From positions 62,001-126,000 of the forward strand of contig JAHFCF010000003.1 in the NCBI GenBank assembly GCA_023249645.1: DNA of 64,000 nucleotides. Direction: 5' to 3'. Position numbers and translations under genes: made by a program. The notes below the pieces were generated by a model. The model worked only from the letters and a program-made list of their open reading frames with translations, was not told where the DNA came from and made no database searches. Of this stretch, positions 1-8,069 are shown one piece after another; position 1 is the stretch's first letter, and each line of letters opens with the position of its first letter. Origin of the DNA: Elusimicrobiota bacterium (GTDB taxonomy: Bacteria; Elusimicrobiota; Elusimicrobia; UBA1565; UBA9628).

Positions 1-1992
1 GATCGTCAGGGCTTTTTGCGCCGCCTTGATCATGGGCTCGGCAGAGATCGGTCCGTTGATGGCCTCTCTCATCCACTCAGCCGGAGTCACGCTGCCGATG
101 CGGCAGAGGCGCTCCATCTCCTTGGCCAAAGAATGCGTCTTGAAAAAATCCTCAACCTGGAAGGCGATGACGTGCCCTAGAGGGTAGTCCGGGATGTAGA
201 GGGCGTAGCAGATGATGTGGGAATAGATGGCCAAGAGCGGGCAATCCTTCCCGCCGAAGAGCGGGGCATAGTATTTGTTCCACACACCCTGGGCGATGGA
301 GACCATGGCGTCGCGCGTCTCGGCGGGCGTGGCTTTCGGATGCTCGTACATCCAATGCCAGATCCGCATGTCCACCAAGGCGACCCCGGCGATCTCGCGC
401 GTCATCCAGAAGTCATCCAAGTCCTTCAAGGCCTGAGCTTTCGCGTCAGGCTTCTTCAGACCGAGGATTTCCAGGTCGCGGGCCTGGAACACGAAGGCGA
501 AGCCTTCGGTGAAGGCCGTGTTGGGCACGCCCTTGAGCAGATACTGGTCCATCTTGTTCAGGGAGAAGACTTGCTCCACGCAATGCCCCAGCTCGTGCAT
601 GGCCACGTTGAAGCCTTGATAATCCATCCCGTCCTTGCCCACGCGCGTTCGCAGATGGGCCTTTTCCTGGCGCATGTCCGCGCCCATGGCATGGCCGGCT
701 CCGCGGGCCGCGTTGACCTCGATGTGGGAGGCGAGGAACTCGGCTGTCTGCGGATCGAAACCGAGCTTGGCGAGGATATGGGGGATGTCCTTGTGGAAAG
801 ACTCCGCCGTGGGATAGCGCTTGCGGATCATGGCGTCGAGCTGATCCTGTGGGAGGCCCTTGGGCGGCTTGAAGGCGTCGTACCAGATGTCGAAGGCATT
901 GAGCTCGCGCTTCAAGCGTTTTTGGATCAGGGAAGCGGTCTCCTTGCCGGCCGGGGCCTCCAGTATGCTGATGAGGATGGCCTCGACCTCGGGCTCTGGG
1001 ATCTCGCGGTTGAGTTGGAAGAGCCTGTCCATGTGCGTGGGATGCGAGGGGTAATAGGGATCTTCCAGGCTGTGGGCGCGCCATACATTGAGAAGCGTGG
1101 CATAGCGTGTGTCCGGCTCGCGCTCAGCCGGCTTGCCATCCAGAGTGTTCTGGATCGGATCCCAGAGGTGGTCCTTGCCGGCCACGGCCGCCTTGGGGAT
1201 CTCCTGGCGGATGATGCGTTCCATGATGGCCTGAATGGTCTTTTGCCGTCCGAGGCCCTTGGGATCGGCGTAGAGGGCCTTGAGCTCGTCGCGTAGGCCC
1301 CAATGCGAGATGAGCTTGAGGTCTTTGCGGAAAAGAGGCTTGCCGTCTGGCCCGGCGACATGGTCCATGGAGATGTCATAGGTGTTGATGTAGTTCTCAG
1401 CCGCCGCGTGAGCGTCGGCCACCTTCTGCTTGACCTCGGCCGGGACGCGGAAGGCGAACATCTGCGCCAGGCGGGCCGCGGCCCATTGCCGGCGATCCCA
1501 GCTCGCGCCGAGCTTCAAGCTTTCCTCCAGGCTCGGGATCGGGAAGTTGAGCAGCACCGTGAAGGCGAGCTTGGACTTGAAGAGATCCGCGCTCAGATGC
1601 GCGGAGGGGGAATAGGCCGCGAACATCTTGTCCATGGGGGAGAGTTCTCCGCGGTCCTCGTCGAGCTCGCGGCGGAGCTCCAGCTCCATGGCCGTGAAAT
1701 GCCCGCGCAGGGCTTCCAGTTTGCTCTGGAAACGGTCGAGGATCAGCTCGCGCTTAGCTCCGACGACAAAATTCTCCATGCAGAACTTCTCAAACTCCTC
1801 GGGCGTTCCGTCCTCGATGGTCCAGCGCAGCGCCGCTTGGCGCACACCGGTCTCTAGGCGCGCCCTCTCGGATGCCGCGACCTGACTCGAGATCTTTTCA
1901 ATGACTTTCTTCACGGGGGCCTCCTGCAGGGCGCTCCGGGCCGGGACGGCGGAGAGGATCGCGGCCGCGGCGAGCGTCTTTGTGATGGTCAT
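1..1992 (-). CDS. Secreted gluzincin-type zinc metallopeptidase (partial, C-terminus beyond window)
   Basis: Minus-strand reading frame open from ATG at 1992 to the window edge; N-terminal signal-like MTITKTLAAAAILSAVPARS; HExxH motif in FNVAMHELGHCVEQ followed by TEGFAFVFQ. Start overlaps the stop of the upstream kinase gene (ATGA). Confidence 0.75.
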   Translation of the reverse strand, partial: MTITKTLAAAAILSAVPARSALQEAPVKKVIEKISSQVAASERARLETGVRQAALRWTIEDGTPEEFEKFCMENFVVGAKRELILDRFQSKLEALRGHFTAMELELRRELDEDRGELSPMDKMFAAYSPSAHLSADLFKSKLAFTVLLNFPIPSLEESLKLGASWDRRQWAAARLAQMFAFRVPAEVKQKVADAHAAAENYINTYDISMDHVAGPDGKPLFRKDLKLISHWGLRDELKALYADPKGLGRQKTIQAIMERIIRQEIPKAAVAGKDHLWDPIQNTLDGKPAEREPDTRYATLLNVWRAHSLEDPYYPSHPTHMDRLFQLNREIPEPEVEAILISILEAPAGKETASLIQKRLKRELNAFDIWYDAFKPPKGLPQDQLDAMIRKRYPTAESFHKDIPHILAKLGFDPQTAEFLASHIEVNAARGAGHAMGADMRQEKAHLRTRVGKDGMDYQGFNVAMHELGHCVEQVFSLNKMDQYLLKGVPNTAFTEGFAFVFQARDLEILGLKKPDAKAQALKDLDDFWMTREIAGVALVDMRIWHWMYEHPKATPAETRDAMVSIAQGVWNKYYAPLFGGKDCPLLAIYSHIICYALYIPDYPLGHVIAFQVEDFFKTHSLAKEMERLCRIGSVTPAEWMREAINGPISAEPMIKAAQKALTI

Positions 1993-4010
1993 GCGATGCG
2001 GCTTTCGAATGCCGTCGAGAAATCTTTGGCGTTGCGGAAGCGTTTCTCGCGGTCCGGCTGCAGCGCCTGCTGGAAGAAATCGTCCAGCCCCGGCACGCCG
2101 GCGGGGGGGAATCGGCCCTCGAGCTTGTCCTGCTGCGCGGTGGGCCCGGAAAAGGGCAGGCGTCCTGAGACCATCTGATAGAGGCTCACGCCGACGGCGT
2201 AGAGGTCGCTCTCCCGGCTCACGGACCCGAAGCCCTGCTCGGGCGCCATGTAGGCCGGAGTGCCCATGACGCAGTCGGTCTGGGTGTGGCCGTCCGGGTT
2301 CTGCGTCCGGTGGGCCAGTCCGAAGTCCATGATCTTGACGGCGCCCTGGGCGATCATGATGTTGGCGGGCTTGAGGTCTCTGTGGATGACGCCTTTGTCA
2401 TGGGCGTAGCCCAAAGCGGAGCAGACGCCGCGCAGCACGGAGAGGCATTCCTTCGGAGCGAGCGGTCCTCGGCGCGCGATGAGGTCATCGAGGGTCTCGC
2501 CTTCCAGCAGTTCGCAGACCATGTAGGACTGTCCATCTTCCTCGACGAGCGCATACACGTCCATGATGTTGGGGTGTTTGAAGTTCGCCACGATGGCGGC
2601 CTCATCTCTGAAGCGTCGGCGCTCTCCAGGATCTGCCCGCAGCGTCTGACAGATTTTCTTCAAGGCCACGCGGCGCTTGAGCTTCAAGTCGATGGCTTCA
2701 TAGACCACGCCCATGCCGCCTTCGCCGATGCGCCGCACGATCTTGTAGGACCCTCCGATGAGGGCGGGGGTATCGCCGGAGATCGGCTTTGGAGATGTCG
2801 GTTCTGCCTTCCCTCTCCGCAGGATGAGGACGAGCAAGAGCAGGAGTAGCGCGGTGCCGGCCAGGATGAGCCAGCCTGTCGTCTGACGGGAGTGCGGGGG
2901 AGCTGGCAGAGGCTGTGGCTTTGGCTGGGCCTGGGCCGTGTGAAGCTCAGCGACGACCGCGCGCATGTCCTCATACTCCTGCTTGTAGCGGGGGTCGAGG
3001 CTGGAGGCGGTCTTGAGGTCGTCGAGGAATGCGTCGGCAAACTGGGGCAGGTCGCCGATCTGTTTGTGGAGTTCGAAGCCGGCCCTGGCCCGGGTGTGGT
3101 AGGCTGTGGCGGCCTTGGGGTTCAGGCGCACGGCCATCTCGGCGTCGTAGACCGCCTCGCGGAAATTCTTGTTGTTGAAGAGGGTCTTGGCCCGGAGCAT
3201 GTAGGTGGTGTCCGAGGCCCATCCCATCTTGATGGCGCGGTCGGCGTCGAGGAAGGCTTCGTTGCCGCGGCCCATCTGCATGTAGACGATGGCGCGCTGG
3301 ACGTAGCCCATGGGGTCGGAGGGGGCGGCGGCGATGGCTTGGTTGGCGAAGGCGAGGGCGGCGTTGAGGTCTCCTTTCTTGCGGCTGGACATGGCGTTGA
3401 CGACGGCCTGGTAGGCTTGGCTCGGATTGGACTTCTGGCGGCTGGTCCAGTCTTCGGGGGAGTGGGCGACGAGGGGATTCTGCTGGGCCAGCTCTTCGGC
3501 GATGCGGCCGGCTGTCGGCGGCACGCGATTTCCGGCGAGCATGTGGACGGAGAAGGCGGCCTTGTTGGTTGGGTCCTGCTTTAAGGCGGCGAGGGCGTCT
3601 TGGTCGGCTGCGGCGTGGTCGCCTTTGGCGTACTCGGCCAGAGAACGAGTGGTTAGAGCTTCGGAGATGGCCTTCGGGTTGCCCGAAGTTTGGGCCGAGG
3701 CAATTGCGTATTTGCTTTGGTCGATGGCTTTGTCGTACTCGCCTGCCTGTGTCAATAGGCTGGTAAAAGCAGTTTGAACTTGGGTATTGGTAGAATTGTT
3801 TTTTGCAATTTCATTACCCCTAGCAATATCTCTATTGATAGCCTCCTTAGCAAGGTCTTGAGTTTTTTGATCTTTTGCAGTCTCAAGATCATGTTGCCGT
3901 CGGTTGATATCCTCGCTAAGTATCTGAAATCCCATAGATTGTTTGTTAATATCACTTGCGAAAGTGCAGGAAACTGGCAGGACGATAGAGAAAACCAATG
4001 AAAGCATCAT
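1989..4010 (-). CDS. TPR-repeat / transmembrane / C-terminal Ser/Thr protein kinase
   Basis: Signal-like N-terminus, TPR-like repeats, TM segment (GWLILAGTALLLLLLVLILRR), kinase motifs GEGGMGVVYEA, HRDLKPANIMI, DFGLA, GTPAYMAPEQ. Confidence 0.93.
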   Translation of the reverse strand: MMLSLVFSIVLPVSCTFASDINKQSMGFQILSEDINRRQHDLETAKDQKTQDLAKEAINRDIARGNEIAKNNSTNTQVQTAFTSLLTQAGEYDKAIDQSKYAIASAQTSGNPKAISEALTTRSLAEYAKGDHAAADQDALAALKQDPTNKAAFSVHMLAGNRVPPTAGRIAEELAQQNPLVAHSPEDWTSRQKSNPSQAYQAVVNAMSSRKKGDLNAALAFANQAIAAAPSDPMGYVQRAIVYMQMGRGNEAFLDADRAIKMGWASDTTYMLRAKTLFNNKNFREAVYDAEMAVRLNPKAATAYHTRARAGFELHKQIGDLPQFADAFLDDLKTASSLDPRYKQEYEDMRAVVAELHTAQAQPKPQPLPAPPHSRQTTGWLILAGTALLLLLLVLILRRGKAEPTSPKPISGDTPALIGGSYKIVRRIGEGGMGVVYEAIDLKLKRRVALKKICQTLRADPGERRRFRDEAAIVANFKHPNIMDVYALVEEDGQSYMVCELLEGETLDDLIARRGPLAPKECLSVLRGVCSALGYAHDKGVIHRDLKPANIMIAQGAVKIMDFGLAHRTQNPDGHTQTDCVMGTPAYMAPEQGFGSVSRESDLYAVGVSLYQMVSGRLPFSGPTAQQDKLEGRFPPAGVPGLDDFFQQALQPDREKRFRNAKDFSTAFESRIA

Positions 4011-4059
4011 GGGCAGATTATGTTAAAATACGTCGGATTTCACAAGGGAGATATTAAAT
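4011..4059. promoter_or_regulatory. Divergent promoter region of the kinase/caspase-like pair
   Basis: Core GGGCAGATTATGTTAAAATA (4011-4030). Minus: -35 TTGTGA (4045-4040), 17-bp spacer, -10 CATAAT (4022-4017), ATG at 4010. Plus: extended -10 TGtTAAAAT (4021-4029) and SD AAGGGAG before ATG 4060. The same 20 bp recurs at 63500-63519 in reverse complement. Confidence 0.7.
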
Positions 4060-5439
4060 ATGCACGCGCTACTTTTACTTCCGAGTCTCTTCTTCTCAGG
4101 CAACGTTAATTCCACAGTTATGCAGCCGCCTGTAGAGAAAAAAATAAAGGAAATTACATTTCATCAATTTATTCAGAACATGCTGGAAACCGGTGCGGAC
4201 TATTCTTTCGACGCTGGTCGATCCGGATTCTTGGAAGTTCCATCAGGGGCACCGTCAAAAACTGCAGAGTCAGATGAGAATTCGGATAATTTCACTCGTT
4301 CCAGCTACCTTGTTTTAAACCCATCTGCTGAAAAACCAGAACCCCTGTGCGTGGTGTTTCATGCTGGAAAAGAGGATCTTCCCAATCGAGAGGAGGCAGG
4401 TTACTACTTTCGTCTCACACCTGGCGGCGTTCTGGAAAAAGCCTTTAAGTCGCAAATCAAACTGGACGAAAAAGGTGAGGCTGTCCTAGGTTCCGGCGTT
4501 GTAACACCTAAGGACATCAGCTCCGTGGAAATTAAGGAGCGTTTCAAGCACGAACTCAACTTCTGGCTCAAAGGGATGTATCGCCTGAGCCCCGAAGAGA
4601 TCGCCGCGCGCAAAGCGGCGGCCAGCGGCGCCGCGGCCAAGCCGCCGGAATCCGTCGCGGTCCTCAATTCCGACGTGGACGAGCCCTCCTACCAAACGCC
4701 TGAAAACCCCGAGAACTATGCCGTCGTCGTTGGCATCGAGAAGTATTCCGACCTCCCGGAGGCGCGCTTTGCCGAGCGCGACGCCCAGGCCGTGCGCGCG
4801 CATCTCGTGGCCTTGGGCTACCCCCAGCGCAACATCCATCTCCTCCTGGGAGAAAAGGCGACCAAGACGGGGATCATCAAGAACGTCGAGACCTGGCTCG
4901 CCAACAACGTCGGCAAGGACTCCACGGTCTTTTTTTACTATTCAGGCCACGGGGCGCCGGAGACGAAATCCCGACAACCCTATCTCGTCCCATTCGACGG
5001 CGACCCGCAGTACATGGGAGACACCGGCTACCCCTTGCAGCGCCTCTACGCCAAGCTCGGAGCCCTCAAGGCCAAGCGCGTGATCATCGCTCTTGACTCC
5101 TGCTTCTCCGGCACGGGCGGGCGTTCGGTCCTGGCCAAAGGCACGAAGCCCCTGATCCTCCAGATGGACACCGCACCCGTCGGGCCCAAGGCCGTCGTCT
5201 TGAGCGCCTCGCGCTTCGACCAGATCTCGGGGACGATGGAGATGCAGGCCCACGGGACCTTCACCTACTTTCTGCTCAAGGGCTTGAACGGCGGCGCTGT
5301 CGATCGGGATGGAGGCATCACCACCCAGTCGCTCTATGACTATCTCGAGCCCAAGGTCGAAGACGCCGCGCGCCGTGAGAACCGCGATCAGGCGCCGCAG
5401 ATGATCCCGCCTAATGCCGCGGACGTCAAATTGAGGTAA
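4060..5439 (+). CDS. Novel N-terminal domain fused to caspase-like (C14/metacaspase) peptidase
   Basis: Caspase-like His motif VFFYYSGHGAP and Cys motif IALDSCFSGTGGRS; NYAVVVGIEKYSDLPEARFAERDAQAV; N-terminal ~170 aa resembles the protein at 62894-63469. Confidence 0.88.
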   Translation: MHALLLLPSLFFSGNVNSTVMQPPVEKKIKEITFHQFIQNMLETGADYSFDAGRSGFLEVPSGAPSKTAESDENSDNFTRSSYLVLNPSAEKPEPLCVVFHAGKEDLPNREEAGYYFRLTPGGVLEKAFKSQIKLDEKGEAVLGSGVVTPKDISSVEIKERFKHELNFWLKGMYRLSPEEIAARKAAASGAAAKPPESVAVLNSDVDEPSYQTPENPENYAVVVGIEKYSDLPEARFAERDAQAVRAHLVALGYPQRNIHLLLGEKATKTGIIKNVETWLANNVGKDSTVFFYYSGHGAPETKSRQPYLVPFDGDPQYMGDTGYPLQRLYAKLGALKAKRVIIALDSCFSGTGGRSVLAKGTKPLILQMDTAPVGPKAVVLSASRFDQISGTMEMQAHGTFTYFLLKGLNGGAVDRDGGITTQSLYDYLEPKVEDAARRENRDQAPQMIPPNAADVKLR

Positions 5440-5482
5440 AATACGGAAAATACGAGAAAGCCTGACACCCTAGGAGGCTGAT

Positions 5483-5746
5483 ATGGCACTGCGCGCATAT
5501 CTTTTAGTGAGACTCGCCGACACTGTGGACCGCGATGAGGCGGAGAAGGCCCTTCACCAGGTGGAGGCCATGCCCGAGGTGGATTTCGCCGATCCGGTGC
5601 TGGGAAGCTGCGACCTGGTCGTGATGGTCGAGGTCGCGGAGAGCGTCACGGCCGTGGCCGACCAGATGAGCAAGTTCCCCTGGGTCAAATCCGTCGAGAC
5701 TCTCAAGATCGTCTCCTCTTATGAGAGGCACCGCAGCATCGCTTAG
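5483..5746 (+). CDS. Stand-alone Lrp/AsnC-type ligand-binding (RAM) domain protein
   Basis: 87 aa; RAYLLVRLADTVDRDEAEKALHQVEAMPEVDFADPVLGSCDLVVMVEV; SD AGGAGG upstream. Confidence 0.75.
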   Translation: MALRAYLLVRLADTVDRDEAEKALHQVEAMPEVDFADPVLGSCDLVVMVEVAESVTAVADQMSKFPWVKSVETLKIVSSYERHRSIA

Positions 5747-5755
5747 GAGCCCGCT

Positions 5756-8068
5756 ATGCAGACCGTCGAGATCCAGCGCCAAGTCGACGTCCTGGTCGCT
5801 CAATTCGGCAAGAAGAAGGGCGCGCTCATCACGCTGCTTCAAAAGACCCAGGAGCGTCTGGGCTACCTGCCCCGTCCCGCCATCGAGAGGATCGCAGCAC
5901 AGCTCTCCATCCCCCTGGCCGAGATCATGGGGGTCCTGAGCTTCTACGCCCAGTTCCGGCTCAAGCCCGTGGGCCGTCAGCACATCCGCGTCTGCCACGG
6001 CACCGCCTGCCATGTCTCCGGTGCGGACAAGGTGAGCTTCGCCTTGAAAGAGGAGCTCGGCATCGGCCACGGCGAGACGTCCAAGGACGGCGAGTTCTCC
6101 ATCGAGGAAGTGGCGTGTCTGGGCTGCTGCAGCCTGGCCCCGGTCGTCATGGTGAAGGAGGAGACCTACGGCGCCATGAGCGGCGACAAGGTGAAGAAAG
6201 TCTTAAAAGAGCGGCGCGAGCCCCGTGCCGCTGTACAGCGGCACGGGACCTCTCTGGCCAGCGGGAATAAACCTGTTGAGGGGGTCATCGGCCTTCGCTT
6301 AGGCATGGGCTCCTGCGGCGTGGCCGCCGGCGCGCGCAAGACCTTGGAGACCCTGCTGCGGCTCTTGGATGAGAAATCCGTCTCCTTGAGCCTGATGTCC
6401 ACGGGCTGCAACGGGATGTGCCATCAAGAGCCTCTGCTGGAAGTGCTCTGCAAGGACGGGAAGAATTACCTTTACGGCGGCGTCCATCCTCCGGTTGCTC
6501 AGAAGATCCTGGAGGAGCATGTCCTCGGCGGGCGGCCGGTGGAGAAGCATCTCATCCTCTCGCCGGAAAAGCCCATGTCCGCGCATCCCTTCTACGCCAA
6601 ACAGAAGCGCATCGTCCTGCGCCACTGCGGGATCATCGATCCGGACTCCTTGGAGGCCTACAAGGCCGCCGGGGGCTATGAGGCCCTGCAAAAGGCCCTG
6701 CGCATGAAGCCCGAAGAAGTCATTGACGTGATCTTCAAGTCCGGCCTGCGCGGCCGCGGCGGGGCGGGATTCCCCACGGGGACCAAGTGGAAGTTCGCCC
6801 GGGCCGTCAACGATCCCATCAAGTACGTGATCTGCAACGGCGACGAGGGAGACCCCGGCGCGTTCATGGACCGCAGCGTCCTGGAGAGCGATCCGCACGC
6901 GGTGCTCGAGGGCCTCATGATCGCGGCCTATGCCGTGGGCGCCAACCGCGGCGTGTTCTACGTGCGCGCCGAGTATCCCCTGGCCGTGGAGCGCATCAAC
7001 CGCGCCATGGACCAGGCTCAGAAGGCGGGGATGCTGGGCGAGAAGATCTTCGGGAGCTCTTTTTCCTTCACGGCCAACCTCAAGGAGGGCGCGGGCGCTT
7101 TCGTGTGCGGCGAGGAGACCGCGCTCATCGCCTCGGTGGAGGGACGCCGCGGCATGCCGCGCATCCGCCCTCCCTATCCCGTGCAGTCCGGCGTCTTTGG
7201 GCATTCCACGACCATCAACAACGTGGAGACTTTGGCCTGCGTCCCCTGGATCGTGGACAACGGCGCCGAGGCTTTCGCGGCGTATGGAACGCCGAAGAGC
7301 AAGGGCTCCAAGGTCTTCGCCCTGGCTGGGAAGATCGCGCGCGGAGGCCTCGTCGAGGTCCCCATGGGCATGACACTGCGCGAGGTCATCAACGACGTGG
7401 GCGGCGGGGTACCGTCGGGAAAGAAGGTCAAGGCGGTGCAGATGGGCGGCCCCTCGGGCGGCTGCATCCCGGAGAGCCTCTTTGAGACTCCCATCGACTA
7501 TGACTCCTTGAACGCCACGGGCGCCATCATGGGTTCGGGCGGCATGGTGGTGATGGATGAGACCACCTGCATGGTGGACGTGGCCCGGTTCTTCCTGAAA
7601 TTCACGCAGAACGAGTCCTGCGGCAAGTGCACCTTCTGCCGCATCGGGACCAAGCGCATGCTGGAGATCCTGGAGCGCATCGTCGCCGGAAAAGGCAGGC
7701 CCGAGGACATCGACAAGCTCAAGGACCTGGGCGAGAACATCAAGAAGGCCTCTTTGTGCGGCTTGGGACAGACAGCGCCGAACCCCGTGCTCACCACCCT
7801 GCGCTATTTCGGCGAGGAGTACAAGGCGCACATCGAGGAAGGCCGCTGTCCGGCCAAGGTCTGCAAGGCCTTGATCCATTACGAGATCGACCAGGCCAAA
7901 TGCACGGGCTGCACGCTCTGCAAGAAGCGCTGCCCCTCGGCCGCGATCGAGGGAGAGCCGAAGAAGAAGCATCGCCTCCTCCAGGAGAAATGCGTCAAAT
8001 GCGGGGTCTGCTACGACGTGTGCAACTTCGACGCGGTGGCCGTGGTCTCCGCTGGAAGGGGGAAGTAA
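5756..8068 (+). CDS. Fused NuoE-NuoF-like flavoprotein subunit (HndA+HndC / StnA+StnB type) with C-terminal 2x[4Fe-4S]
   Basis: NuoE-like CHGTACHVSGA...CLGCCSLAP; NuoF N-terminal [2Fe-2S] GSCGVAAGA...TGCNGMCH; NuoF core GLRGRGGAGFPTGTKW, ESCGKCTFCRIGT; two CxxCxxC ferredoxin motifs. Confidence 0.9.
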   Translation: MQTVEIQRQVDVLVAQFGKKKGALITLLQKTQERLGYLPRPAIERIAAQLSIPLAEIMGVLSFYAQFRLKPVGRQHIRVCHGTACHVSGADKVSFALKEELGIGHGETSKDGEFSIEEVACLGCCSLAPVVMVKEETYGAMSGDKVKKVLKERREPRAAVQRHGTSLASGNKPVEGVIGLRLGMGSCGVAAGARKTLETLLRLLDEKSVSLSLMSTGCNGMCHQEPLLEVLCKDGKNYLYGGVHPPVAQKILEEHVLGGRPVEKHLILSPEKPMSAHPFYAKQKRIVLRHCGIIDPDSLEAYKAAGGYEALQKALRMKPEEVIDVIFKSGLRGRGGAGFPTGTKWKFARAVNDPIKYVICNGDEGDPGAFMDRSVLESDPHAVLEGLMIAAYAVGANRGVFYVRAEYPLAVERINRAMDQAQKAGMLGEKIFGSSFSFTANLKEGAGAFVCGEETALIASVEGRRGMPRIRPPYPVQSGVFGHSTTINNVETLACVPWIVDNGAEAFAAYGTPKSKGSKVFALAGKIARGGLVEVPMGMTLREVINDVGGGVPSGKKVKAVQMGGPSGGCIPESLFETPIDYDSLNATGAIMGSGGMVVMDETTCMVDVARFFLKFTQNESCGKCTFCRIGTKRMLEILERIVAGKGRPEDIDKLKDLGENIKKASLCGLGQTAPNPVLTTLRYFGEEYKAHIEEGRCPAKVCKALIHYEIDQAKCTGCTLCKKRCPSAAIEGEPKKKHRLLQEKCVKCGVCYDVCNFDAVAVVSAGRGK

Positions 8069-8069
8069 G

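Noticed and set aside
217-1296. 359-aa plus-strand ORF
   Set aside because: Antisense shadow of the minus-strand metallopeptidase, which carries HELGH and a signal peptide; the plus ORF shows only GC-rich composition.
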